A stretch of DNA of 64,000 nucleotides from NCBI GenBank assembly GCA_963575745.1, contig CAUYUJ010005669.1, positions 62,001 to 126,000 on the forward strand. The letters run 5' to 3'. Positions 47,791-60,316 of this stretch are shown piece after piece. The position numbers and the translations under genes are program-made. This DNA is from Prorocentrum cordatum. Taxonomy: Eukaryota; Sar; Dinophyceae; Prorocentrales; Prorocentraceae. Within the stretch, counting starts at the first letter, position 1. The number at the start of each line of letters is the position of its first letter. The notes under the pieces were generated by a model. The model made no database searches, was not told the origin of the DNA, and saw only the letters and a program-made list of their open reading frames with translations.

Positions 47791-49494
47791 TCTCTCCAAC
47801 TGCAGAGCGCCCACGAAGCGCCCACGGGCGGGCAGGGCAACAGCCGAAAACCCGGAACCCTCAACAAATGATTTGAGAAGGACAAATACGAAACCCGACG
47901 TGCAAGCAACGTTTTGGGGAACGCTTCACGAACATGCATTTTCTAAGGTCCTTTTTGCCTTGTCGCTCGAATCGCGGCAAGGGCGGCGGTAGGGACTTCG
48001 CCACAGTGGGTTTTGCGCCGACCCAAAAAAAATACGCACATACCTCTTGACGTCTGTGCTTGTCCTGGGAATCTGGAGGGGTTGTAAGAAGGCAGGGGCC
48101 TCTTGGAAGCCTTCCTCAGTTCACAAGGAGATTTCTTGGAACGCCGCCCCCCTCGCGCCCTTCCCATCTGCGCTCCGCCAGAGTTCCCAGGTTTGGGGGG
48201 CATCCCCTTCCCCGCGATCGGCAACTGTTATAGACCGACGACGACGACCAAGACGACGACGACGCGACGACCATGGCGACGACAACGACGGTCGTCAGAC
48301 GACGGGCGACGACCGACGCCCCACGTCCGACGGCGACAACGGGCGATGACGGACGACGAGCGCCGTGCCGCGGGCGGGGGCATGCGCTGCTGGTGCCGCT
48401 GCGGACGCTGTCCAATTTGTGGCAGACGTCGCTTGCCTGACGGCGGCCAATGCCGGTTTTTTGACACAGTTCGTTGTTCGAGGTTCGAGGCTCGTGGTCG
48501 AAAGGGGTTCGAGGTTATGGTTTTCTGGCGTGTTCGTCGGTTCTCGTCGGCGTTCCAGCATCGCGATGTTTTCCAGCCTCGGGATGCTCTCGAACAGCCG
48601 CCCCCACGTTTGAAATGTCACGACCCGTTCCTCTGGGGGCAGCCCTTCGTGCCAGATGCATTCTTGATGGCCCCAGGGCCCGATGACAGGCCCCAGGAGG
48701 CCAGCCGAAAGCCAGCAACAATGATAATGTTTTTGTTTATCTTCTGGCGCGTAACGGTTGTTTTCTCTCCCCCCCCGCGCTGAACGATCGCTGTTTGGGC
48801 CAATCCCCGTCTCTTGGGTTGCGTAGTAGGCAGGGGGGCTGCTTCCCTCCCCACATGCTTGTGTTCGCGCACGTATTATGGTGATCGCAGCACGCGCCCG
48901 TCCCGACGTGTCCCACCCATCCCAAGCGTTACCGTTGCCCGGGGCCCTAACCCCCTTTGGGTAACGACCGTTACCAGAAATGTTTAGATTCAATATCAAC
49001 CTTGCCATTTGGTTTACGGGGATCTCTATCCATGGGGATGGGGGCACCCGTGGCTCCTAGTGGGTGCTGCGGCCACAGACGTGACAGACACAGTTGCCAA
49101 GGTTTTCAGCTGCCAGCATCTCGCTTTGGGCCATGCTTCGAGGAAGCCCTGGAGGTGGATCTCTCCAGGAACGATCTCGAGAAGACGCCACGCCGCGTTG
49201 GAGGAGGAGGAGGAGGAAGAGGATGAGGATGAGGAGGACGAGCAGGAAGCTCTTGCGTTGGGGGCGTCCCTGTTTTTTGGGGTTCCCCGAGGTCTCGTGA
49301 GACACCGTCGGCTGCCGGGGGAGTGCCCGGGCGATTTCGGGGGGAGCCTTCGCCGCCCCGCGATCGATCGCCGCGCGGGGGCGGCGGGCAGGCGCTGCGC
49401 AGCGTCAGGGCCTCGCGAGAGGACCCCAGCGGCGAGGGCGCTGGCGGCGAGGCCGAGGCGGGGCGCGAGCCGCCGCCCTGGCGCCGGGCTCTCC
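47791..49494. other. Gene-free stretch with a (GAC)n tract
   Basis: 48,237-48,360 is an imperfect ACG/GAC tract with many CpG. Elsewhere only short frames are seen; a (GGA)n tract lies at 49,199-49,245. Confidence 0.35.
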
Positions 49495-49985
49495 GCCGCG
49501 TGTTTGCTCCTCCCTCGTCCTCCTCCCTCTTCCTGCGAAAGTCCGCGTACTCCCTCCGTCTCTCTCCTCGTCGTTCTCTCTCCGCCTGCTCCTCCCGGCT
49601 CCTGGTCCTCCCTCCTCCTCCTCCCGTCTCTTGGTCCTCCCTCCTCCTCCTCGTCCTCCTCCTCCTCCTCCGAACGCAAGCTCCCTCCTCCTCCTCCTCC
49701 TCCTCCTCCTCCTCCTCTTCCTCCTCCTCCGAATGCAGGCTCCCTCCTCCTCCTACTCCTCCTCCTCCTTCTCCTCCTACTCCTCCTCCTCCTCCTCCTC
49801 CTTCTCCTTCTCCTTCTCCTCCTCCTTCACCTCCTCCTCCTCCTTCTCCTCCTCCTCCTCCTCCTCCTCCTCCTCCTCCTCCTCCCTCCTCGTCTTCCTC
49901 CCTCCTGGTCTTTCTCCCTCCTCCGCCTCCTCCCTCCTGGTCCCCTGCCCTTCCTCCTCCGGAGGCCTTCTCCCTCCTCCCTCGT
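49495..49985 (+). repeat. (TCC)n microsatellite, about 490 bp
   Basis: Long imperfect TCC tract; overlapping frames of 150-390 codons (poly-Ser/Pro/Leu or poly-Glu) are artefacts. Confidence 0.9.
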
Positions 49986-50628
49986 CGTCCTCATTCCTTG
50001 TCCCTCTCCTGCTCCGAAAGCCTACTGGAAGCTGGAAGCCCCAATACCCCACGGTGTCTTCGAGTTGTGGCCGCAACTTGAGGTGACCTTGTTAGGAGGA
50101 GTGGAAGGGGAGAATGGGGAGGATGAGGAAGATAATAAACAACAGCGAAAAAAAGGAGGAGGAGGGGGGTAGGAAGAGGAGGAAGAGGAGAAGGCGTAAA
50201 TGTATAGCGTTGCGAGTGGGTTAGGCCGGTCCCAGAAATTTGTAGATGCATTTCCAAAGCATTTTTTGGTGTTGGGCTTCGTTTTGAAGAGACCGCGCCC
50301 CGCCTTCCTCACCTCACCACACCTCCCGTGCTCCTCCCTCTCCTCCCATCCCTTACTCACACGCACTTCAGGTTGCGCCCCGTCGAAGACCGGGTTGGCC
50401 GTGCCAAGGTTTTGCGAAGCTGGGGCAGCCGCTGCCCCAGCCGTCGCATGGAGGCTGGTGCTCCGCGGAGCGAACCGCGCCCAATGGGACCTGTGGGGCG
50501 AAACACGGGCTCCGCTATCATGAAAATTTGGCCGGAGGTTTTTTCCCTGGAGACGAACGAAGCACGAGCCAAACGACGTCGGTCGACGCGTTGTCAAACC
50601 TGGCACAAGTCAGTTCCCTGAAAGGAAA
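49986..50628. other. Gene-free stretch before the 90-bp satellite
   Basis: Contains a purine tract at 50,090-50,190. No gene is seen. Confidence 0.35.
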
Positions 50629-52335
50629 TTATCTTGGCGAAAGACCCAGCCACATGCAACTGTGAGTACCGCAGATGTGAGCCCCGCCTTCGGTGGAGCT
50701 CCCTGTGGGGTCACGAAACGCGTGACGGATGCGCCGAAACGAATGCGGTGGCGCCATGCACTGGGGCCTGCGGGGCCCCCTCTTATGGGGCCACGAAGCG
50801 TGTGACCAGTGTGCCGAAATGGGTGCGGTGGCGCCATACGAACCCTGCGATTGCGGCCTTCGGTGGAACTCCCCACGGGACCGCGAAACGTGTGAGGGAT
50901 GTGCCGGACTGGTTGCGGTGGCGCCATGCGAACCCTGCCACAGGAGCCTTCGATGGAACTCCCACTGGGGCCACTCGCCATGCGAACCCTGCCACTGGGG
51001 CCTTCGGTGGAGCTCCCTGTGGGGTCACGAAACGCGTGAAGGATGTGCCGAAACCAACGCGGTGGCGCCATGCGAACCGTGCCACTGGGGCCTGTGGAGC
51101 CCCCTCTTATGGGGCCACGAAGCGTGTGAGGGATGTGCCAGAATGGGTGCGGTGGCGCCATGCGAACCCTGCGATTGCGGCCCTCGGTGGGACTCCCCAC
51201 GGGACCGCGAAACGTGTGAGGGGTGTGCCGAAATGGGTGCGGTGGCGCCATGCGAACCGTGCCACTGGGGCCTTCGGTGGAGCTCCCTTTGGGGCCTCGA
51301 AGCGTGTGAGGGGTGTGCCGACATGGGCGCGGTGGCGCCACGCGAACCCTGCCATCGGAGCCTTCGGTGGAGCTCCTTACACGGCCACGAAACGTGTGAG
51401 GGGTGTGCCGAAATAGGCTCGGCGGCGCCATGCGAACCCTGCCGCTGGGGCTTTGGGTGGAACTCCTTGTGGGGCCACGAGACGCGTGAGGGATGTGCCG
51501 AAATGGGCGCGGTGGCGCCATGCGGGCCCTGCCACTGGGGTCTTCGGTGGAGCTCCCTATGGGGTCACGAAGCGCGCGAGGGATGCGCCGGAAACAATGC
51601 GGTGGCGCCATGCGAACCTTGCCACTGGAGCCTGCGGAGCCCCCCTCTTATGGGCCCACGAGACGTGTGACCAGTGTGTCGAAATGGGCGCGGTGGCGCC
51701 ATGCGAACCTGTGCCGACATGGGTGCGGTGGCGCCATGCGAACCTTGCGGTTGCGGCCTTCGGTGGAACTCCCCACGGGACCGCGAAACGTGTGAGGGAT
51801 GTGCCAGAATGGGTGCGGTGGCACCATGCGAACCGCGCCACTGGGGCCTTCGGTGGAGCTCCCTATGGGGCCACGACGCGTGTGAGGAGTGTGCCGAAAT
51901 GGGCGCGGTGGAGCCATGCGAACCCTGCCACTGGGGCCTGCAGTGGTGCTCCTTATGGGGCCGCGAGACGCGTGAGGGATGTGCCGAAATGAGCGCGGCG
52001 GCGCCATGCGAACCCTGCCACTGGGGCCCGCAGTGGAGCTCCATATGGGGCCACGAGACGCGTGAGGGATGTGCCGAAATTAGTGCGGTGGCTCCATGCG
52101 GGCCCTGCCAATGGGGTCTTCGGTGGAGCTCCCTATGGGGCCACGAGGCGCGTGAGGGATGTGCCGACGCGGGCGCGGTGGAGCCATGCGAACCCCGCCA
52201 CTGGGGCCTGCAGTGGAGCTCCCTATGGGGCCACGAGACGCGTGAGGGGTGCGCCGAAATGATGCGGTGGCGCCGTGCGAACCCTGCCACTGGGGCCTTT
52301 GGTGGAGCTCCCTATGGGGCCGAAAGCGTTGCACA
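50629..52335 (+). repeat. 90-bp satellite, second array (about 18 copies)
   Basis: The lead-in TTATCTTGGCGAAAGACCCA matches that of the first array. Units with GGTGGAGCTCCCTGTGGGG and GCGGTGGCGCCATGCGAACC are 90-93 bases apart. Because the unit is a multiple of three, frames stay open for 300-odd codons on both strands. The plus frame is a 30-residue repeat, CHWGLRWSSLWGHETREGCA plus EMGAVAPCEP, with regularly placed Cys and His. One unit is truncated near 50,960-50,985 and another near 51,710. Confidence 0.85.
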
Positions 52336-52700
52336 AGTTGTCCGCTACCCGATTCGCGGAATTATGCCATGCGGGCTACGGGGACGTCTTCCGATGTCGG
52401 CCATCCGCCGCAACGTGCCATGCGATGGGCAGTTCAACAATTTGAGAGATCACGCTAAGACAGAACTCAAACGCCGAGCGAACGCCTCCGAGCACGTAGC
52501 CAAGATCGCCGAGGCTACACAGTCCGCGCGAAGTACGACGGCTGTGGGGGGCGGCATCAAACCCGCTAGCGAACTCCAGATCATCTAAATATTTCTCGGG
52601 TGGCCAAGCTAATTTTTGGGATTGGAGCGCGAAGTCGTCGAGCGCGCTCGCCCCGGCGAGGCGCGGTTATCCGGGGGCCCTGACTGATTCGAGCAGCAGT
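52336..52700 (+). other. Spacer after the satellite
   Basis: The open frame of the array continues to 52,588 (DHAKTELKRRANASEHVAKI, AEATQSARSTT), helix-like but without a known domain. Then no gene to 52,700. Confidence 0.3.
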
Positions 52701-55700
52701 TTTGAGGCCATGACTGGTGCTCTACCCGATGACGAAAGGATGGCTGTATAATGATGACGCAGAGAAGGTTAACCCTAAGGGGATACACCAAGGCCCCACT
52801 GACAAGAGGAAAAGAAAACGATTCTGGCAGACAACATGACCTCGACGATAACGACAGCGCACTGCGGGGCGACGGAGGACTCTGGCCTCACGAACGACAA
52901 GTTGCAAGGGGCGAGGCCTCGCGGGCATTTGAAGGGCTCGCGTGGAGGAGGCGGTCAAATTGCTGACCAGAGAGCGTGCAAACGGTAGCCGGTCGCTGCA
53001 GACTTGAAGCTCTCACGCGCGAGCGCGGCCATGAACTCGGAAAAAAAAGTGGGGGGGCGGCGGCCCAGCTCGGCCGGTGGAGCGCGCTGGCAGAGCCCCT
53101 GGAATGGTGCAGGCTCATTGCCCCGAGGACCATCATGACCCGCGCAGGTGATTGGTTTGTCGACTGGCAGCAGGATTGCTTGAGAACGGAAACGGCGGCG
53201 CGAATGAAGTCGGCGCAGGGGGGGCCATGCAAGCGGGCGCCGCAGGGGGGGTCCCAAGGGTGGATGCCAGAGAAACAAGCCCCAGTCTGGACAGGCGGAG
53301 GTGGGGGATCGCGCCAATCAGCGAGAGGGGGCGCTACAACTGCGGCGAGAACGGCCGCGTCGCAACCCGCGCCTGGACTGGGGTGCTACAGCGTCGACAC
53401 TGGCGAGGCCCCCAAGAAAGGCAAGGTGACCGACGACATCGGAGAGCCGAGGCCGGTTAAAGGGGCACCGGAATGGAAGATCCAGCACTGGGCGACGAAG
53501 AGGAGGAACAGGGAGGCCAGGTCAAGCATCAAGAGCAAGCACGCATTGCCCGCGCGCGGGTTTACCGGCGGCCGCGGCGCCAACTTGGATCACCGAGTCA
53601 CGGGGCCCACGAAGCAGGAGCAGAGTTGGGCGCATAAATACGCCGAGCAACAGCTAGTTGAGTTGGCGGGGCCCAGCCAGGAAGTCAACGAAGTGCCAGT
53701 GCGAGACCGGGGCAGCGGGATGGAGGCGGTTGCTGCTGCTCTTGGCCCAGGGGCCCACAACAATCTTGGGCTTCCCAGCGCGGGGGCCCACATCCGTTCT
53801 GAACCCGCGGAGGCATCCGAGGACGGGTAGCGCGACAGTGCTGCGACTGGGTCAGTCATCAGGAACCATGGGCGGGGAGTTTTCACGGGGGAACGAACAG
53901 ACGTGGGCCCCATGGCGAGTGCGCCTGTCTAAGTGGCCAGCGTCTGAAGGCGATCGGGCCCGCGCGCGAGATGGTCGAGGCAGGGGGCTGCGTCGCGATT
54001 GATCGAGGCGATGACGGGCGATCTCGCGGCGACTTCGAGCACGCGGCGCGGAGACAGAAGATGGCGATTCGCGAGAAGAGCGGCAGCTTCTAGTCCACCG
54101 CGCGGGCCGGTTGCGGGCGCAGAGAGGGAGAGGACAGCTGAGGGAATTAATGGGGCGTGAGATGCGAGGGTTTTCGCGGGCAGGGAACTCCCATGGCTAG
54201 CCCGTTCCATTGAGTCCGAGCCATCATGGACTTCGGTCGGCAGTGTGCGAGGGGACAGAAGGCCCTGGGAGGATCACGCGTGACCTGGGGCCAAGCCAGG
54301 TAGAAGTTCGGTTGCGCGACGCAACTCATCTGCCCCGCCGAAGCTGGAGCCCCCCACTGAGTCGGAGGAAGCGCCGGGGGGGGGCGCGCAAAACACATGG
54401 ACGCCAGGGCAAGCTACGCCGGTGATCCCAGTAGACTACGCGCGGTTAAGCGTGAAGAGTGGAGTCAGCGAGGTCGAAGGCAGAGGAAACACAAACATCG
54501 TCACGCATTGCCAGGACAGACTTAACCGGTGGTCGTGTTTAGCTGCTGAGGGCCTCAGGGGGCGGATCCGCAATCGGCCAAGGTGTTCTATGTTATGATT
54601 TCACTGACCGCAGTAGAGAGGCCCTCGAGCGTGGCGGGGGGGAACCCCTGCGGCCCTCGAGGACACTGTCATGGCTTCGCGTGACCTCAGCGCGCGGGTA
54701 GCCGTTAATCTGGCCGGGCCATCGCAGGTAGCTGGTGAAGTCGAAAGGGCAATCAGAACAGCGAAGGGCTACATGCGAGCGTTGCAGAATCCTTTTGCCC
54801 GCAAATTGAGCATTGACCTTTGAGAAGAGCACGCGCGTACTTGTTGGTTCTTAGCGCATGCTCATCGACAAGTTAAACCGACGCTGGGGCGTCATGGATG
54901 CAAGGCAGCAGCCAGAGGAGACATTCGCACCCCGCAGCGCGGAACGCCGTGAATGTGTCATCGAATATGTCGATGGACAGAACGACCCGAAAATGCGGGA
55001 GAGATGTTCCGCAGCTCGGCCGGGGATGGAATCCGACAGTGCCCAGCAGGACAAGAGTGGGTGGGGATCCGTCATCAGACGTCGGGGTCGTTGCGCACGG
55101 TTTCGCCAGTCGTCGACGTCGCGAGCCCAGAGCCAGAACGCACGCTCTTTGGGGCACTGGGACTATTGTTCTTGAAACGGACGGCGCCCAGGATGCGAGC
55201 GACAATTTGAACGATGACGGCGCGCGGCGAGAGGACGAGGAAAGTCAAATATGATGTGGGCGCGGACAGACGGATGCAACAGGAAGATACAGGAATCGGA
55301 GGGAGCTAAGACCTCGATGACGGAATCATTGAAGAACAGGCACCCGATGAGGAGAGCGAAGGGCAGCATATAATGAAGAGAGGACAGCGAAGAGCGCCTG
55401 GTCAAATTTGACGGGATTCGACACGGATGTCGTGAAGTGATCTAGACATCCGATAAATTGTATGGGATCAGGAAGGCATGATGGTTGCGCCGCACAGGTC
55501 AGCGTGATGCACAGGCGCGTGCTGTCTTGTTTTAGTCGCCAGTTCGGGTCACTGACGCGGCTGCTACAATTTAACCCACACCGGCTTCAGCCCTGGATAC
55601 TATCGTCTTGCCATCTATATGGGATACAGCAGTTTACCATTATCTTCGAGGTGGCGCAAGCAAAAGCGAAGATATTCGCAAGGGCAATACACCATTCTTC

Positions 55701-55739
55701 TAAGTAGTGAGTCTACCGCACGGCGCATTCAGCAGGCTG

Positions 55740-56000
55740 GAGACCTGGGGCTGGAGAAAGTGAGAAAATATCTTGACTGCGGTGTTCTGCGCTTCAGGTT
55801 TGCGCTGGAACTCCGTGAGACTCGGAGGAGCAAGGGGTCACTTCTTATTTGGATAGCCCGGGGGGGCATCAAGTTGGACCGCGACGCCAATGCAGCTCAA
55901 TGCGCGGAGATGCGCAGACGTACGATGGCGATATGTTGTTATGACCTGAGCCAGGTCGAAAAAGGAGAGGGGGTGCTTGCGTGGGAACCCTCGCGGTCCA
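55740..56000 (+). pseudogene. Remnant of the methyltransferase-like Copia domain
   Basis: VRKYLDCGVLRFRFALELRE, TRRSKGSLL and later ICCYDLSQVEKGEGVLAWEP align with VKQMLDYGIKRLTFAMELCE, RRNGLYFLF and LCCYDLKQIVKGEEMFIKKP of the young element. The EHP block is degraded (IARGGI). Confidence 0.75.
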
Positions 56001-56639
56001 GGACCAACTTCCCCTAAATCGCAAGGGCCGCTAGCGCGGCGCGTCGTGGTCAGCATCGGCGCAGCGCTATAACGGGGGGAGGCAGAACGAGGAGAGCATA
56101 TGCATGCCCTGATCGATCTGTCGAGCTATACTTGAAGGCGCGGTTAACCACGCGGCTGCCGGTGACCGATCATGGTGCTCCTCCAGAGCTTGTTACCCGG
56201 CAGTTAGTGGAAGTGAGCCGGACGAGAGCGTGGAACTCGATGAGATCGGGCATGGGCGAAGTTAGATGGGTCGCGGGATTGCGTTAGCATGTGGCACATC
56301 TCCCTTAATGTTTCCAGGAAGTTCGCGGCCGACATGGAGTTCGCGCGCGCGCGGGGCCACTCGGGGCTCGGGCGCTGGCCGAGCGCTCGAGGACAGAGAG
56401 GTCAACGGGATCAGGGGAAAGGAGAGGTGGAGAGTGTTCAGAGGGGGATCGGGCAATATCGCGGCCGAATTCATCCATCGGGCCACCCGCACCCGGGCGA
56501 AACAGTAGCTCCGCGGAGCACGCCGACGCAAGGGCTGACTTGCAGTGCCAGGACCAGGCGAGGCATGCGGGCGTCGATGAAGCGCAGCCAGCTAAACAGG
56601 AGGACATCAACGTGGGCCACCGCTAAGATGGCAACACGG

Positions 56640-57340
56640 GCGCGGGATGACGCATCAGAGATTGAGTTCGAGAAAAAAGGGCTCGCAGTGGGGAGGTGGC
56701 GCAATTCAGGAAGGAAGAGGTCTATGAGAAGGTAAGGGGGCAGGAGTGCTTGGCGGCTGCCGGCGCGGCGCCACTCGGCGCGAGGTGGATCGACACCAAC
56801 GGGCTTGACTAGGTCAATCCCGAGTCCGGATTCCGGCTGGCGGCACGGCGAGCCACGTGCATTTCCGAAGGGGAAGAACACGGGTGCAGACATTTTCACA
56901 TTGGAAACTCAAGAACTATTGTTCTCTAAGGTTGTTAGCGAAAGCGCAGGGCATGGCCGCGGCGGTCACGAGAAGGGGCCCAAGCTTAGTTTTCTTGTTG
57001 CGACGCGGGCATATTTTTTACGCCAACGCAGAAAGACCACCTCCATTCGGTTATCAGAAGAAGGCCGCGGACCAGGCACGACCAGAAAACTGCTTGCCAG
57101 CGCATGTCACTCGGGGCGCCGCCAGTAATTAGGAGGGCTGGTATGTGGACTTCGCATGACAGTGGTTCAGGCAAGGGAAAGGCGTCGCCATGTGCGCTGG
57201 GGCACGAGACGAGGCGAATATGGCGAACGGTGCATGGGGATGGTGCGATTGCAGTGGGTAGCGATGCTGATCTCGATTGGTTCGAGGGAGAGCTCGCAAA
57301 GAAATCCGATGCTTAATCTGGGGCAGGCTTTGACCAGGGC
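56640..57340 (+). pseudogene. Remnant of Copia reverse transcriptase
   Basis: GAAPLGARWIDTNGLD then TAG, followed by PESGFRLAARR, matches GKAPIGTRWIDINKGD and its continuation. LSFLVATRAYF is motif A with the catalytic Asp changed to Val. TVHGDGAIAVGSDADLDWFE is the HGDD motif with the second Asp changed to Gly. The enzyme cannot be active. Confidence 0.8.
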
Positions 57341-57549
57341 CGCAATATTTGAAGTTGGTCAGGGTGCCCAACCGAATTGCAGAATGGATCCAGGGCGGCT
57401 TCTGGCAGGAGGCATAGCAGGGGCACGCGGCGACGCTTCGTCGAGGAAGTTGGCTTGGACCACCTCAGCGCGAGATGCGGGATTACAGGGGTGGATCAAG
57501 CGCGCGAGGACGAGGGCGAGGGGCCGCCTGCAAGTCATGGGCCTAAGAA

Positions 57550-58165
57550 GTATATTGCTTCGATGCCCCGAGCCGAATATCTTGCGCATCACCGCGCAGA
57601 CATGAAGCTCTCAGTTAAGGGGCTGGCGCGCTCTGCGCCAGCTCCAACCCGAGGGGCGCGGGAAAGCCGTACGCAACATGGCAAGTATTTCAAGAACTAC
57701 GACCGGCGCGGGAATCAGCACTTGCATCGGGAGCGCATCAAGAAGTTCACGGAGTGGAGTAACACCGACTATGCCAGATGCAGGAAGCGCGTAAATCATC
57801 GCGCGGAAGAGAAGATATGTGGGGACCACATGTGATCAAGTTGTGGAATCCGACTGAGCGTGGTGGCGTTATCTTCCAGATAAGCACCGTGTTGCTGAGT
57901 GGCGGCAAGCGGACCAGTAGCACCAGGACCGCAAGCAACTCTCAAATACTGTAACGTTGATGGCAGCATCTAGTTGAAGAGCGGTGCCAATGCGGCCGTT
58001 GCTATCGCAAATCAGCGAGGGCCAGGAAAAGTCAGACACACCGAGGTTCGCCAGTTTGGGTTGCAAGAGAAGGTACGACGAGGAGACATCAAAGTTACCA
58101 AGGTAGGAACCCATGAGCAAGACGCAGGTGCATTGGCTGATTCTGAAAGCAGGGACGGTATTCCC
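57550..58165 (+). pseudogene. Remnant of Copia RNase H
   Basis: EYLAHHRADMKLSVKGLARS corresponds to the QDRSDIQYSVKELAR region. WSNTDYARCRKRVNHRA is the decayed DTDYAGCKRTRKSTSG block. ANQRGPGKVRHTEVRQFGLQ and IKVTKVGTHEQDAGALAD match the C-terminus of RNase H in the young element. Confidence 0.8.
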
Positions 58166-58200
58166 ACGCGTATGCGAGGTACCACTCAGCATTGAATTCG

Positions 58201-58984
58201 CGGAAGACACGAGCTATCACCTGCTACCTTAGCTTAATCCGTGTTGGGGCTACCATCGCGCGCCGTTGGTCCGGATATTTGAGCTAAGGACCTGTTGAAA
58301 TTCAGGTGCTCGTTTACGTATGCTACAGAAAATGTGTCACATTCTGCGTGGGCCGGCAGTCTGCGACCCTTCAGAGCGTCCATGGTGAATTAGGAGGCCC
58401 CTGCACCTCTGCGCCTAAATCTTCGTAGCCTGGCGCTTGTGCCAAGCGCGAACGGCTTCTATTACACAGTCGACTTGCCCTGCTGGGTTAAATGCCCGGC
58501 CGCTGACTGCTCAAATTTGCGATGGTTTCTTAGCCCCCGCTTTTCTGGTCGGCTAAATAAACCGAGGGTTGTTGATACATAGCGTAGCGACTTGGTGAAA
58601 CCGACCCGTGGATTTTGCAATCGCCTTCTCTGCTCGGGGAACTGATCTGTCACGGGGTCGGGCGTGCGTCGGCCCGACGCCGTTTGGCTCAAGATTCGTT
58701 GGCCTCCTTGACAAAAACTCCTACCACTTCTTTGGGGGGGGGGGGCGAGGAGGAAACGCAGAAACAAACATAAAGAAAGACCCCGGACAGGATTAAAGAA
58801 CCAAAACGAACGGGAACACCGAAGAGAGCGGAACACTCGGCGAGGAGAGGGCGAGAGAGTTTTGCGGACCTGCCGGGAAGGCGAGAAGCCTCGCCGACCT
58901 GGAGAGGCGGGCGGCGGTGTACTTAGGGCACATCCGCAGGCAGTTGGCGCAAGAGAAGCAGGCCAGCTCCATCCGCGCACTCGC
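58201..58984. other. Flank of the Copia relic
   Basis: Contains GCCGTTTGGCTCAAG at 58,679-58,693, similar to the leader end and to the LTR of the young element, and a G11 run near 58,734. It could be a decayed 3' LTR but no partner was found. Confidence 0.35.
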
Positions 58985-59069
58985 CCCGCGAAGAGGAGGA
59001 GGAACATGAGGAGGAGGGGGAGGAGGAAGAGGAGGAGGAGGAGGAGGAGGACGACGACGACGACGACGA

Positions 59070-59143
<74 letters not shown>

Positions 59144-59720
59144 CGACGACCGACGACGATGACGACGACGGCGGCGGCGACGACGGCGGCGGCGACGACG
59201 ACGGCGGCGGCGACGACGACGACGACGGGGGGCGACGACGGGGGCGAAGGCGAGGAGAACGAGGAGAGGTGGAGGGCGAGAAAGACGGGGGCGACGACGG
59301 GGAGGACGAGGGGGAGGGGGAGGAGGAAGAGGAGGAGGACGAGGAGGAGAAGGAGGAGGAAAAGGAGGAACAGGAACAGGAGGAGGAACAGGAGGAGGAG
59401 GAGGAGGAGGAGGAGGAGGAGGAGGAGGAGGACGAGGACGAGGGGAGGAGGAGGAGGAGGAGGAGGAGGAAGAGGAAGAGGAGGAGGAGGAGGAGGAGGA
59501 GGAGGACGAGGACGAGGAGGACGACGAGGAGGACGAGGGGGAAGAGGAGGAGGAGGAGGAGAAGGAGGAGGAGGAGGAGGGGGAGGAGGAGGAGGAGGAT
59601 CAAAACGAGGAAAACAAGGAAAACTAGGAAAACGAGGAAAACAAGGAAAACGAGGAAAACGAAGAGGAGGGGGGGAAGGGGGGAGGCGGAGGAGGACGAC
59701 GAGGAAAATGAGGACAAGGC
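58985..59720 (+). repeat. (GGA)n and (GAC)n microsatellite, about 730 bp
   Basis: GGA tract to 59,048, ACG/GAC tract to about 59,230, then GGA/GAA tract with GGAAAAC repeats at 59,600-59,665. Frames of over 500 codons on both strands are artefacts of a period-3 sequence. Confidence 0.95.
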
Positions 59721-60163
59721 GGAGGGGGCGAAACAGCCAACGGCGCTGCATGGCCGAGGCCTGCCAGAGGATGTTCGACAGCGGGCCCCTCTATGAGGAC
59801 CGGCCGGACCCGGTGGAGCCGCCCGTGGACCCCGCGGATCGCCGCCGCCCTCCCTTGGCGGCTCGAACAAGGGGGGGGAAAACAACGAGGAAGTCTTTGA
59901 CGGGCCAGAATGCGAAGCTACAGAACCAGGACCTCGCATTGACAAAACATGTCGAAGAAGATCCAGGAACGCCCAGCGGGCCGCCCGCTGATTCCGGGAT
60001 TTGCGTTTGCAGGCTTGGCGCGGCAGGCATGCCCGGCGGCACGCCAGGGTGCGCCTGCGCCGCACTCGCGGCAGCGCGGCCGAGTCCCTGGGCGCCGGCG
60101 GAAGTCCTCTTCCTCGAGCCCGTGGAAAGGGGGGGGGACACTTGCTCGAGAGGGGTGTCGTCC
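59721..60163. other. Gene-free GC-rich stretch
   Basis: Open Ala/Arg/Pro-rich frames only. A C8 or G9 run interrupts at 60,129-60,137. No gene is supported. Confidence 0.35.
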
Positions 60164-60316
60164 AGGTCTCCAGAGGGGGCTCGAGCAGAGGGGGTCGGAA
60201 GATCGCGCCACATCGCCAATGCATCGGCGATGTTGCTCGCCCAATTTTCTCCATGCCGGCGGCGCCGATGCATCGGCGATGCGGCGCGACCTTCGGACCC
60301 CACATTTGGAAGGCCT
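60164..60316. repeat. MITE-like inverted-repeat element, copy 3 (shortened)
   Basis: The left end AGGTCTCCAGAGGGGGCTCG and GGGGTCGGAAGATCGCGCC correspond to the copy at 63,167. The right end GACCCCACATTTGGAAGGCCT lacks part of the arm. The centre has GCATCGGCGATG twice. Confidence 0.7.

Larger units (their letters stand above)
52700..58200 (+). pseudogene. Decayed Copia-type retrotransposon, relative of the 9207-20,009 element
   Basis: Remnants occur in Copia order on the plus strand: zinc-domain remnant THLPRRSWSPP (about 54,330), integrase end VAGEVERAIRTAKGYMRALQ (about 54,730-54,790), methyltransferase-like remnant (55,740-56,000), RT remnant (56,640-57,320) and RNase H remnant (57,550-58,165). 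Stops and frameshifts are frequent, and several catalytic residues are lost. No LTR pair was found. 52,750-54,290 should hold gag and protease, but only low-complexity, Gly/Arg-rich frames are visible. Confidence 0.8.

Noticed and set aside
49009-50172. 387-codon frame rich in Leu, Ser and Pro
   Set aside because: Mostly a (TCC)n tract; the non-repetitive ends show no domain.
50629-52335. CRISPR-like regular repeat array
   Set aside because: Units are contiguous 90-base satellites without distinct spacers, in a eukaryotic context.
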